Source of the DNA: Collybia mongolica
Lineage: Eukaryota > Basidiomycota > Agaricomycetes > Agaricales > Clitocybaceae
Direction: 5' to 3'
NCBI GenBank assembly: GCA_013420905.1
Contig: JAAXNY010000004.1
Coordinates: 2,914,001-2,978,000, forward strand
DNA: 64,000 nucleotides
Shown: piece by piece, positions 1 through 10,707 of the stretch
Layout of the letters: each line of letters opens with the position of its first letter
Position numbering within the stretch: the first letter of the stretch is position 1
Translations under genes and position numbers: made by a program
The notes under the pieces: model-generated
Told to the model about the DNA's origin: nothing
Database searches by the model: none
The model's input: only the letters and a program-made list of their open reading frames with translations

Positions 1-3000
1 GCGGCCCCAGGTTTGTCACGCGAAGATATAGAAGCGCTTCATCTCGACCGAGAGCGTGAAAAAGAAGACCTGGAAACCTTCAGAATCGTCGAGCGTATCA
101 TTGCCCACCGCGACAGTGTCGATAACAGCACCGAGTACTTTTGTAAATGGAGTGGCCTCAATTATGAGCACTGCACATGGGAACTTCAGAAGGATGTCAA
201 TCCTATTGCGAAAGAGCAAATCGCAGCTTACCGGGAACGGGAAGCAGAAGGGAAGTTTCCATACAAAAGTGTTTCTTATGCAAAAAACGGTCGACCTACT
301 TTCCAAAAAATCAACAAAGACCCCGACTACATTGTGGCGACAGGAGGTGAACTCAAGGATTTTCAGCTTACAGGACTCAATTGGTTGGCATATCTGTGGA
401 GCCAGGGAGAGAACGGGATTCTTGCTGACGAGATGGGGCTCGGCAAGGTAAATTCCTAAGCTGGTTTGGCATATTCATATTAACCCATACAATCGTCAGA
501 CGGTGCAAACTGTAGCATTCCTTTCATATCTCTTCCATGAGATGCACCAATACGGCCCTTTCCTGGTTATTGTCCCTCTATCCACCATCACCGCCTGGCA
601 GACACAGTTTGCTGCATGGGCACCAGATATGAATGTCATCACCTATATCGGGACGGCCGCCGCTCGCGAGGTGATTCGTTCGTATGAGTTCGGCCCTTCC
701 AATAAGAAGCTCAAGATGAATGTCCTGTTGACTACATACGAGCTTACTTTGCGGGACTCCAAAGAGCTTGGGGAAATTAAGTGGCAGGCGCTTGCTGTTG
801 ATGAGGTGAGATCACGTTGAGTACTATTTTGGTAAACTCTGACACAACACTCTCAGGCTCATCGATTGAAAAACTCTGAGAGTCAGCTGTATGAAGCCCT
901 TCGATCGTTCTCTGCTGCGTCGAAGCTCCTTATTACGGGAACTCCGTTGCAGAATAACGTGCGAGGTGCGTAGCGTATCCTATTGGGAGAAATTCATGAC
1001 TGAATTTTGACCGATGTTAGAGTTACTTTCTTTAATGCATTTCTTAATGCCCGAAAAGTGTAAGTTTTCCCAGTCTTCGAACAAGTTGCCGGTGGTCTGA
1101 CTGATTTACAGTCGCTCTCACCAATGAGTTCGACTTGAGCGATGTTGATCACGAAACGAAGATCAAGGAGCTGCACCAGCAGCTTGAGTCTTTGATGCTC
1201 CGACGTCTAAAAAAAGATGTTCTCACCTCCCTCCCGACTAAGAGCGAACGAATTCTGCGTGTAGAAATGAGTGCTCTCCAAACACACTTTTACAAGAATA
1301 TCTTGACCAAGGTTTGTTATTGACCTTCTGGTATTTAGTTTTCTATGCTTATTTATATACGCAGAATTTTGCAGGCTTGGTCAAGAGTGCTAATGGAAAC
1401 AATAACATCAGTCTACTTAACATTGGTAGGTTGCCTCCTATCTTTCTAATTCCCATATCTCAAGGTGTTCTAATCACAGCTATGGAGTTGAAGAAGGCTG
1501 CAAATCATCCATTCCTGTTCGATGGTGCAGAGACCCGGACCGAGAACAATGAAGAGATTCTCAAGGGTCTGGTGATGAACAGTGGCAAGATGGTCCTCTT
1601 AGACAAACTTCTCGCTCGACTCCGACAGGATGGGCACCGTGTCTTAATCTTTAGCCAGATGGTCAGAATGCTGGACATCCTCAGTGACTACATGAATTTG
1701 CGAGGGTATCTTCACCAACGCCTTGACGGCATGGTCGCTTCAGATGCGAGGAAGAAGTCGATTGCCCACTTCAATGCACCAGGATCTCCCGACTTTGCTT
1801 TCTTGCTTTCAACTCGTGCGGGGGGGCTTGGTATCAATCTGGAGACCGCGAACACCGTTATAATTTTTGACGTGAGTGATTTACTTTTCTAGTTGTCGAT
1901 TATCTCACAAGATGGTTTAGAGCGATTGGAATCCTCAGAACGACCTTCAAGCAATGGCGCGCGCGCATAGAATTGGCCAGAAATCTCACGTTAGTGTCTA
2001 TCGTTTCGTAAGCAAGGACACCATGGAAGAGGATGTCCTGGAGCGTGCTAAGAAGAAGATGGTATTAGAATATGCAAGTATGTCTTTTCCTCAAATGCCT
2101 TTCGTCATTTTACTGATCAGTTTCACAGTCATCAACCAAATGGATACATCTCAAGCTCATTTAAGCTCTAAGGCAAATGCCCAAGTTAAAGATCCCCATA
2201 AGCCTGACAATCTTAGCAAGGATGAGCTCACTGCTGTTTTGAAATACGGTGCGCAGAAGATGTAAGTGCTAGAAATTTTTATGATGATGCAAATTGATCA
2301 TAAAAATTGTAGGTTTGACAAAGATGACTCTCAACAGAACCAGAAACTCGACGAGATGGATCTTGACGATATTCTAAATCGTGCCGAGGATCATGAGACT
2401 ATGGCAGAGAGTGGTGATGGTGGTACATCGCTCGGTGGAGAAGGCTTCCTCGCCCAATTCGCAGCCGTTAGTGATGTTAAGAATGACATGAACTGGGAGG
2501 ACATCATTCCCTTGGAAGAGCGTCAGAAGTTTGACGCTGAGGATGAGCAACGCAAAGCAGAGGAATCAGCGGCCCAGGAATCTCGTGACAGGAAAAGAAC
2601 TCACGCTCAAGTATCTTATGAGGGCATGGACGTTGACCAACCTGCCGCTACAGCAGCACCCAAAAAACCCAAAGCCCCAGGACCAACCAGAAAAACAGCT
2701 TCCCAGAAAGCCATGGAGCTAAAAGAGCGGGATGTCCGTGTCCTAATTCGAAGTTTGCAGAGATGGGGTGATATTCGGCAACGCTACGATATTATAGTAA
2801 ACTCGTCTTTTTTGCATCACTCGAATCTTCTTGCTAATATATTTTTAGGTCAACGAATCCAAGTTACAGGACAAAAATAGAGGCATGATGCTTGACGTGG
2901 CTGACGAAATCATCGATATCTGTGCTCAGGCTGTGAAGGACAGCGAGGACCAGAAGCGCACCCGTATTGCCGCAGGGGAAACACTAACCAATGCGCAAAA

Positions 3001-4200
3001 GAGCAAAGCCGTATTGGTTACGTGCCGTGGAGTTGGAAATATCAACGCGGAAACGGTACTGTCTCGCAACCGGGACCTTCGAATTCTCTACAATCTCCTT
3101 TCGGAGCTCGATGACCCTTATAAGTGGAGCATCCCAATCGAAAACATCAGGCCAACACTCAACTGGTCTGGACGATGGGGCCCCCAAGACGACTCAATGC
3201 TCCTTGTCGGTGCTTTTCTCTACGGATTCGGTAATTGGGAGACAATGGCGAAAGATCCCAAACTTGGTCTCGAGGGTAAATTTTTCCTCGAAGAGGGTAA
3301 GAAGGGTGAAGATTCAGCAAGCAGACCCATACCGAACGCAATACATCTCGTTCGGCGGGGTGACTTCCTTTTGAGTATCTTGCGAGAGCATGATGAGAAG
3401 CTACGTTCGTACGAGAGTTCCCTCCGGATCAAAGGCCAGCTAAAGGTTTCGGCCTCCCCTCCCCCGACAGCCATGGCATCAACATCCTCTTACAGTAGCA
3501 GCCTGAAGCGGCGGGCGGAAAGTGAAGCAGTGGCCTCCGTTGATGACGGAAGCTCTCGGAAACGAAAGCGAAGGCCAACGCCAACTTTCACAGACTCCGA
3601 GTCATCTGATGAATGGTTTGAATATTTTTTCCTACTTTCCGAAGCAAATCTGACGGCCATCTTTATATCAACAACCAGCCCTTCAATGGACGAAGGTGCA
3701 ACAAAGGAGGAGTTGCGACCTGTTAAGAAACAGCTTGTGCGTTTTTGTCTACATCAGTGTTTGGTTTGTCTAACTCTGATAACTAGAAACAACTCAAGCT
3801 CTCAGGAGAAGACATGCCCCGGGACGACAAGGTTGCTATCCTCAAAGACTCCCTCGCTGCCATCGGTCGTCGAATAGAGCATGTCTTAAATGCTAAGCAA
3901 GCTGCTGGAGAGGACCGCGAAAGATGGCGACGGCACCTGTGGACGTACGTTCAACTCTCCTCCAGACTAATTTCATGCTCAGTGAGACGTAGATTTGTGA
4001 CGCTCTTCTGGCCCAAAAAAGTCAAAGCGTCCAAGCTAGAAGAGATCCACGCTAAAATGGTCATGAAGGAGGCGGCGCCAAGAGCACAATCGGACAACAG
4101 CTCTCTGAAGAAGCCCCGTGTCAGCGGAAGCTCAAAAGCTAATGGTTCTACATCTATTCCTAATAGTTCGATGAGAACAAACGGGAAATCCTATCGATAA
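1..4200 (+). CDS. CHD1: CHD1-type chromatin-remodelling ATPase (3' part; N-terminus outside window)
   Basis: ATP-dependent nucleosome spacing factor of the CHD1 family (fission yeast Hrp1/Hrp3), acting in the nucleus on transcribed chromatin. The model has 14 exons: 1-447, 500-805, 857-965, 1021-1059, 1112-1311, 1365-1425, 1480-1871, 1921-2077, 2129-2261, 2313-2796, 2849-3615, 3679-3736, 3787-3944, 3993-4200. All junctions are GT-AG and they total 3519 nt in frame (1172 aa plus stop TAA). Visible in order: the second chromodomain (about residues 27-78), the SNF2 ATPase with Walker A DEMGLGKT (about 142-149, split by intron 1) and DEAH box (250-253, split by intron 2), the helicase C-lobe ending in ARAHRIGQK (about 530-538), the SANT/SLIDE-like DNA-binding region (about 750-880) and a C-terminal CHCT (DUF4208) domain over the last two exons. 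The reading frame is open to base 1, so the first chromodomain and the start codon lie upstream of the window. The junction at 3615/3679 is the least certain. Confidence 0.95.
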
Positions 4201-4759
4201 CACTTTTATTTCTACGCCATCCTCTCCGTCGTATATGTATTTCAGCTGTTTTTTTACACACCCCCTCGCTCTCGCTATCTTACACAACACCTGTACTATC
4301 TGCATCGTGTGCTTTGCTACTGTAAAGTAGCACTCTAGTTTTACCAATTTTTTTTGATTATTTGGTGTATATTGGCCCAACTGAGATACCTGGATAGTAC
4401 TGTAATTCACATCCTTATCTGAATAGATTTTTCATCAGTTGTTGGTGGTACTCGGGGGGGGGGGGGGGGGGGGGCTAGAAGATCAGTCCATGATGCTGAG
4501 GAATGGACGTGAGCTGGAATATCAAACGTTCAAAAGTGTTTGCTGACCGAAAATTATCGAATGGCGTCACGCAACGCTGATTTTGAAATGCTAGATCGTT
4601 TAAAATGAGTGTGAGCTTCTGGTGCACGCGCCGCCAGCCCATTCGTCGACTCATCCCTTCGGTGTCGGTTACTTTTGGATAACAAGTTGCTCATTTCTTC
4701 GGTGTGATTGCGACGTGGACGTCCGCCAGAAGCTAAATTATTGTGAGCAATTCAATGTT
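4201..4759. other. Convergent intergenic region
   Basis: This stretch separates the 3' end of the CHD1 gene (+) from the 3' end of the next gene (-). It should hold both polyadenylation regions. It contains a pure G homopolymer at 4454-4474 and no supported reading frame. Confidence 0.7.
4454..4474. repeat. Poly-G homopolymer, 21 bases
   Basis: An uninterrupted run of 21 G on the + strand lies about 250 bp downstream of the CHD1 stop. Its true length may differ, because such runs are error-prone in sequencing and polymorphic in nature. Confidence 0.9.
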
Positions 4760-5524
4760 TCAACAATAGTCGACAATTGATCGACCTTCAATCAATTTAG
4801 CATCGGCCTCTCGATGGAAGCTTTGCATAAGGGCCGCATAGCGCTTGACCTGCCATTTCATTTGGGCTGCTCGAGCTGTGTTTCCCTGCGAGATTGCCCA
4901 TTTCCTTTCCTCCTTGAAACGACGTCGCTCGCTATCTGCAAGAGATGCCCGTGTTCGCAGAGCAGCAATATCGCGATCAAGCGGAGTCATCGTGGATGAG
5001 TTGGAGCCAATCATTTCAGAGTTTGAATCGATAGATGTTATGTCAGATACGTTGTGTCGGAAAGGTCGATATCGCGCATCGTTGTTATCTCCCTCGACGC
5101 TATCCCGAAATTGAACGACGCGTTCTCTTCGCGGTACGTGTCCATTTATTATGGGCGTGGACACCTGCTTCCGCCGGCGGGTAGAATTACGTGGATTTCC
5201 AGCATCGAATAACTGTGACAGGAATTCTGTGCACAGCACACCTAAGGCTACCCCAAGTAACGTAGTGGCGGATCTCTTGGCGTCGTTTGTGAGGTTAAAC
5301 TCAGCCAGGAGTTTTGCAAATATTCCGACGCCAACGACGATGACAATGCTCGAGTTTCTGGAAGCGTAATGAAGGCCCACACCCTGCCAAGCCCCGGTCA
5401 GGACAAAGTCACGGACAGAGGCTTCTCCTGAGCGGGTGAAGGTATCCAGAAGGATGCGGGCACCGAGGCCAATAAAAAGCGCTGGCGCTGTGGAGAACGG
5501 CATGGTCGTCGAGGGTTCATACAA
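4760..5524 (-). CDS. Hypothetical membrane protein with DUF1771-like C-terminal helical region
   Basis: A single-exon frame of 254 aa that I cannot name. The N-terminal 110 residues hold three hydrophobic stretches (about 12-27, 58-76 and 86-106) that could span or dip into a membrane. There follow a basic linker (RRRK near 115), a Ser/Asp-rich middle, and a charged alpha-helical segment (about 185-245) with the pattern LRxxA...RRxFxxERxxA...GNxAxAxxM...YxxLMxxFHxEAxxxI. That last part resembles the DUF1771 region that often precedes Smr domains, but no Smr domain follows. Methionine 1 at 5524 is the first in frame; methionine 8 is an alternative. The start is 300 bp from the SLU7 stop, and both genes are on the minus strand. 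Codon use looks host-like. The DUF1771 relation is inference from pattern only. Confidence 0.7.
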   Translation of the reverse strand: MYEPSTTMPFSTAPALFIGLGARILLDTFTRSGEASVRDFVLTGAWQGVGLHYASRNSSIVIVVGVGIFAKLLAEFNLTNDAKRSATTLLGVALGVLCTEFLSQLFDAGNPRNSTRRRKQVSTPIINGHVPRRERVVQFRDSVEGDNNDARYRPFRHNVSDITSIDSNSEMIGSNSSTMTPLDRDIAALRTRASLADSERRRFKEERKWAISQGNTARAAQMKWQVKRYAALMQSFHREADAKLIEGRSIVDYC

Positions 5525-5825
5525 GCATTCGTTAAGATAGTAAGTCGTGAAAAAGAGATCAATGAAGCAACTTGAGCAACTTGAAGGGCAGCAAGTTCAC
5601 TGTTGAATATTGAATATTAAATGTTGGTACACGTGTTGGTATTTTGCACATCATGTCAAATAAAGAATAGATATGCAAAAGGAAATGAAGATGATTATTT
5701 ATGTAATATTACACGATAATTATACAAGTAGATTAAGAGCGTTATCCTTCATCAACATAACTGGCCATGGGATCATCAGCCATCCTACGACTCATCCGGT
5801 ACGCCTCTATGAAAGGATATGAGGT
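5525..5825. other. Intergenic region between SLU7 3' end and the 254-aa gene
   Basis: About 300 bp, AT-rich, presumably holding the promoter of the minus-strand 254-aa gene and the SLU7 terminator region. No motif was strong enough to name. Confidence 0.5.
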
Positions 5826-7681
5826 TCAAAATGGTTCAAGGGCCAAGTGTGACGCACCAAGTTCCTCTTCCGTGACGTCATGACTCCCACTCTCTAAATT
5901 ATTTTTCCGTTTCTTGCCCGTCCTGTCATCAGCATCCTCACCCTTCATTTTCCTTTTCTTCTCTTCAATTACTGCCTGCACTAATCGTTCCTTGTCTAGT
6001 TTCACGTCGCCTTCCCCAATCCTCTTCTTAGAGTAGTTCTGCTCCACCTTTTCAGTAGTTTCTTCTTTCCGGGAGCGAGCAGATGTTGGTAAATCCGTAG
6101 GTAGAGAAGTAAGGAGGTTCTGTGCGCTTGATGCCTGAACAGCCTCGATACCAGCCTTGCCGGAACAATATGAAATATGGACAATGGAATGACAACATTT
6201 GTAACCCCAAGTACTGGATGATGGGTCATACCATGAACCCCAGACCGCAGTGTGGTTATTCATAAGCACTGTTAACAAATGTGAGGGAAAGTGTCACGCA
6301 GGCCAAGTTCGTCATTTACCGTCTTCAGGATATTTCGACTTTGCTTTTGCCCGTTCGCGACCTTTGATTACCTGACCCGTCCTTGAGTACTCGACGTAAT
6401 CTTCTGTCTGACCTTGAAGGAGCTCCTTAGGTGCTGTCTCCAAATATTCGGCTCCACCATACTTCGATAGAATGCTGACTTTCGAAGTATCTTTCAATTC
6501 TTCCTTTTTTTGCCTGAATTCATGATGAAGTAGTTCTCCTTGTGTCGGGTTGGCATTCAGATGAACGTCGTTCCCCCGCGCAGCGGCCTGCCATGCAAAT
6601 AGTTGCAGTTTTTGAACCTCTGGAGCTTCGCCAGAGTACCGGAAGAAGTTGTCCCCGGCGAACACAGCCTTTCGGATGATAAGACAGGGAATGACAGAGG
6701 CAGGGAAAACTAATGCTTACCTCCTCTGCTGGGATGTTCTTGAGAGGGGCGTCACGCATGGAGCGAGTTTTTGGATCATAATAAGCACTCTCAGGATCCA
6801 AGTTGATGAGATACTTGGCAGTGTCTTCACGAATTCGAAGGTTTCGAACTGTTATCCGGGTTTTCGCATCTAATTTTTGGCCCACAGCGTCTGCAGCATC
6901 GGCGTATTTATCTTCGTCTGCATCTTCTTCGTCGCTTGAGCCGAAGTCCGCATCCACATCCTTTCCTTCCGCCTTTCCAGCCTTCGCCACCTTTCTAACA
7001 GCCGCGAGGTCTGTCGTAGTTTGATTATCAATTTCATCTTCCCGAATTTTCTGTCTCGCTGCCTCTACAGCGGCATATTCGTCATATATTCGCTTGTGTT
7101 CTGAGGCGTCGTACCCGTTCCAACGATCACGTTTGGCATCGTATCCTGAAGCCACTTCCTGGATTACTTCGTCTGCCTGTATATCTCGACTGGTAAACTT
7201 AGCGCCCTTCTTCCGAGGCCGTTCGAGGCAATCTTGCTTCTTGTGAGTCATTGCACCACAGTTCTCACACGCGCCTTTTCGATACTTTTTTGCAGCCGGC
7301 CCGGCCTTAGCACCCCGGTCATACCAGTCGTCAAGTTTGTTCGCTGAACTGTCATAGTCTGGTCTCCGTTGATGGTTTAAAGATGGTGCGCCCGTATCCA
7401 GATACCAAGGGGCCTGTGAGATGTATTCTAACAGACAAGAATAGTGAGAGTGAGAAAACCCTAGCAATTTGGTTCTGCCGAAAACTAACGAGGGATATGT
7501 GGGTTGATTGGCCTGCCCTCCTCGTCCAAAGCAGCCGGGGCTGTTCCAGCTTTTCGGGCCGCATCTAGGTCCTTCTGACGACGAAATTCCTCGCGTGAGA
7601 GCTTTCCTATCGCTGAATGGACGTTGGTAAGGATAATTTTATTAAAGAGCAAAAATTGGACAGACCAGATGATGAAGCCAT
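5826..7681 (-). CDS. SLU7: Pre-mRNA splicing factor SLU7
   Basis: Second-step splicing factor that helps choose the 3' splice site in the spliceosome. Five exons on the minus strand: 7681-7666, 7612-7490, 7427-6721, 6668-6320 and 6268-5826, totalling 1638 nt (545 aa), all with GT-AG introns. The first exon is only 16 nt; the choice rests on the ATG at 7681-7679 and on phase agreement with the conserved N-terminal [12 protein letters not shown]. Seen: the PYIP-like INPHIPQYI and APWYLD segment, the CCHC zinc knuckle (C100, C103, H108, C113: [14 protein letters not shown]), the RDRWNGYD segment typical of SLU7, an acidic stretch, the [13 protein letters not shown] block, and the C-terminal [10 protein letters not shown]...WGYKCC block. 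A Lys-rich tail follows. The gene lies 127 bp downstream of COG7 on the same strand. Confidence 0.95.
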
Positions 7682-7808
7682 CTGGAAACAGACAAATGCA
7701 GGAAGTTTATACTTGTTTGGAGCGCTCATGTACTTTATGTTTGTAATGATAATATAAAATATTTGGGATATCATAACAAAATGCGTAATTATAATTATTC
7801 CTTTTTCA

Positions 7809-10520
7809 CTACTTATCCCAACCGCGGAGCTTTCCAATGGTACGCAGGACATTATCTGGTGAACCAGCTTCAAAAATCGTCTTCCTTCCTTCTTCATCAT
7901 CCAAGCCCAAAAAATATTTCCATTGGTTCAACTCAGAGAATTCCACGTTGAGAGCCCGTACGATATTAACAAGATACTCCAGATCGGAGGCCAATTGAGC
8001 TGCCCCCGCGGTGGACAGCGTTGCGATGTCAGGAAGTACACTGACTGCCAGATATTTTAGGAGGGCATGGCCCAGAGATAACAACCACGCCGAAGAAACA
8101 GCACCAGGATCAGCGGTCGCATGCTTTATGAATGGTAACGATGAACGGCGCGCGTGTATTGGTTGATTAGATGTATCTGCACTAGGCTCCAAAACTCCCT
8201 TCAAGGTTTCTGGGTCTACGTGAGGGAGCGTGTACAAGGAGAATCCAAGAGCGTCATCGTCCGCATACACTTCGAATAGCCTTGGTAGATTGAGAAGGCC
8301 CTCTGCAACCCTCTGTATAGTATCAGTTGGCGAAAGGGAGAAATTTGGAATTTGGAGATCATGTGCATTTAGTGAGTGTTTGGACTTTGGATCTCCAGAG
8401 GCGTTCCACGACGCCAATGAGGCATACGTAGCAAGATGTTTGCGCAAAGGGGAAAGAATAGTTCCTTGCAAGGAAACCTGGCATGTTTGGGCAAAAGTGG
8501 AAACTGCTTGTCGAGCATCGACTAGCAGAGGCTCTGATTCTGAGTGAGCAGACATTTGAGGATGGCGCAATCCTGACATGGGTGGGAGGTAGGAGTCACG
8601 TGCTTGAGTAGTCTCAACACTTTCAAGCAACGCATGCAGTTCAACAGAATTGAGGGGTGATTGCTCCAATAGTTGGTTTTCGCCCTTGCACGGCGCAATC
8701 ATGAAGCTGTTAGGCTCATTGCGAGCAAACCGAAACCGAGCTGAAGTCTGGGCGAGATTTAACTTCAACTTGGTTTCAAATGTCAACAGCCTTTCCGATA
8801 CAGCGCGAGCAGATGACAATAAGTGGAGAGTAGCTTGGAAATCCAACCAATCTTGAGCGGTGTAATCCATGTCCGACAAGTCGTCATCAGATACATTGAT
8901 ATGCCCGGACATGGACGAATTCGACTTTCCTTTCTCCAGACGAACATCCGCCGTCCAGATGTCCAGGAATACTTTGAAGAAGTTGTCCAAAGCTCGAACA
9001 AAGCCCACTGTTCCATATCCATGTGTAAACTCTGTACACCTTGACAAGCTTTCCTCAGCGGCTGCAAATATGTCCACCGCACTTTCTCTCAGCAGCCGAG
9101 CCAGATCTGTAGATTGGATCCTCTCTCTCGAGTTATTTGTGACAATCATATGTAAAGCATCCTCCAATAAACGCTTCTCCAGTAATTCATAATCGATCTG
9201 AAAGTCAAGAAGAGGCTGGAAAAGCTCTTGGTCCCAATCCATTCCCTCCACAAGTGATTTAGTTGTCCCATGTCCTATGGTTGAGGCTGTTCCTGAACGC
9301 CATGAGATTGACATCCGAGTGGAGCGTCTGCGTATATGAGAGCGCGAGTTGAATACTGGAGGAGACTCGAGGGAAGGTGGTGCCGCACCCCCCATCTTCT
9401 CCATCACTTTTTCTACGTGAACAGCGAATTCCTCGGTCGCTTTGAGCACAGAAATTAGTTCCTTCAAAACTAATTCACCATGGGTAGCAGCAAGTGACGA
9501 AAGTCGATGTGAGAAAGAAGGTTGGAGAGACACGAGCGTTGAAGAGATAAAGGCCGATAAAGTGAGTGCCGGATCAGGAAAAATGGCTGGTATTGATACC
9601 CGCTCAACATTGAGAAGGGCTAAGAAACTTGTGTAGAATTTGGGCAGAAATTGAGCGAATGTTGTGGAGTCTGTTTCTATCAGTGACCCAGGATCACAGT
9701 CGACCAAGGAAACACTACTCCACATTGCAAGAACAGACGTTCTGCGCGACGCATTGTAATAATTCCGAAATTCCAGCTCTCGTTGTATTTGAGAGAAGAT
9801 GGAAAAATACGATCGACAGAGTAGCAAATCTTGTGCGTTGATAGCAGAAACGAGGGCGGAACTAAGTGATGCCTCGAGCTGGTTCTGAAGATTGACCATC
9901 AACATGCGACGAGCCTCGTATTCGGGTGTGTTTTGGAATACGACCATGCTCCGGCTTGCCTCCGACAGCCTCTCGGCTCCTTTGGCGTAGTTCTTCTCGA
10001 GAAGAAGAGTGGTTACTTCGAGCTCCAGGGAGCTCCAGCTTTCAGCTTCTCGTAGAACCGCCCTGGCGGACTCCATGCGACCTTTGACTGTATTCAAAAA
10101 TCGTAGATGATCCAACGCGGCGCCGGTCGTGATTGGCACGGCTTCCATTCCCAGCTGAACGACCCCCAGCAGGGATCCATGTAATGACAAGGCCCCGTCC
10201 TTCATGAAATGCAAGTCATATGTGAGGCGTGGAACGCTCCGATTCACATCGTCAATGATACGTTCAAGATGCGATGATGTATCTTCGCAAGTGACATCTA
10301 GCATCGTCAGGACACGCGTGATGTGTTGCTCAAGATCTACTAGGTCGGAAGGTAGTTGTGAAGGATCATCGTTGGATGATCGAAGGACATCGTTTATCCA
10401 AGGTACAACATCATCAAAATGTTCGATAGATTCGATGAGCTTTGTCGTAGGAAGCAGAAAATTCATTGAAGTAGTTGCAGCTAGAACCATCCCTCCGAAA
10501 ACAAACCGAGGTTTGTCCAT
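7809..10520 (-). CDS. COG7: Conserved oligomeric Golgi complex subunit 7 (COG7)
   Basis: Subunit of the COG tethering complex (lobe B) needed for retrograde vesicle traffic within the Golgi. A single-exon frame of up to 903 aa. The assignment rests on the N-terminal pattern IEHFDDVVPWINDVL, the early coiled-coil helices, and the block REAESWSSLELEV followed by GAERLSEAS, NTPEYEARR and LQNQLEASLSSALVSA, which matches COG7 family order. The start is uncertain. The first ATG (10520) overlaps the terminal palindrome of the neighbouring hAT element, and the next ones are at 10490 and 10466. The methionine at 10466, just before the conserved part, is the safest start. An upstream exon could have been lost to the insertion. 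The stop is at 7809, 127 bp before the SLU7 start. Confidence 0.9.
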   Translation of the reverse strand: MDKPRFVFGGMVLAATTSMNFLLPTTKLIESIEHFDDVVPWINDVLRSSNDDPSQLPSDLVDLEQHITRVLTMLDVTCEDTSSHLERIIDDVNRSVPRLTYDLHFMKDGALSLHGSLLGVVQLGMEAVPITTGAALDHLRFLNTVKGRMESARAVLREAESWSSLELEVTTLLLEKNYAKGAERLSEASRSMVVFQNTPEYEARRMLMVNLQNQLEASLSSALVSAINAQDLLLCRSYFSIFSQIQRELEFRNYYNASRRTSVLAMWSSVSLVDCDPGSLIETDSTTFAQFLPKFYTSFLALLNVERVSIPAIFPDPALTLSAFISSTLVSLQPSFSHRLSSLAATHGELVLKELISVLKATEEFAVHVEKVMEKMGGAAPPSLESPPVFNSRSHIRRRSTRMSISWRSGTASTIGHGTTKSLVEGMDWDQELFQPLLDFQIDYELLEKRLLEDALHMIVTNNSRERIQSTDLARLLRESAVDIFAAAEESLSRCTEFTHGYGTVGFVRALDNFFKVFLDIWTADVRLEKGKSNSSMSGHINVSDDDLSDMDYTAQDWLDFQATLHLLSSARAVSERLLTFETKLKLNLAQTSARFRFARNEPNSFMIAPCKGENQLLEQSPLNSVELHALLESVETTQARDSYLPPMSGLRHPQMSAHSESEPLLVDARQAVSTFAQTCQVSLQGTILSPLRKHLATYASLASWNASGDPKSKHSLNAHDLQIPNFSLSPTDTIQRVAEGLLNLPRLFEVYADDDALGFSLYTLPHVDPETLKGVLEPSADTSNQPIHARRSSLPFIKHATADPGAVSSAWLLSLGHALLKYLAVSVLPDIATLSTAGAAQLASDLEYLVNIVRALNVEFSELNQWKYFLGLDDEEGRKTIFEAGSPDNVLRTIGKLRGWDK

Positions 10521-10540
10521 GTTTGCATTGTGGCAAACAT
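10519..10540. repeat. hAT terminal palindrome, COG7-proximal end
   Basis: 22-bp quasi-palindrome (8-bp arms ATGTTTGC / GCAAACAT). It differs from the copy at 13359-13380 at one central base. It overlaps the first possible ATG of COG7. A second short palindrome with ACAAACC / GGTTTGT arms lies directly outside, at 10501-10516. Confidence 0.75.
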
Positions 10541-10707
10541 GTTTCGGGAACTCTTAGAACCATCCCTAGTGGTGTGGGCAAAACCTCCCAGAGCCTTCGC
10601 CAATTGCCGGCACGGCGAAAGCCCTGGCGAGGCGTCTTGGCAAAACTCGGCGAGGGTGGCAAAACCCCCAAATCGTTTCTCTTTGGCGTCTAGACAACAT
10701 AAACTAG

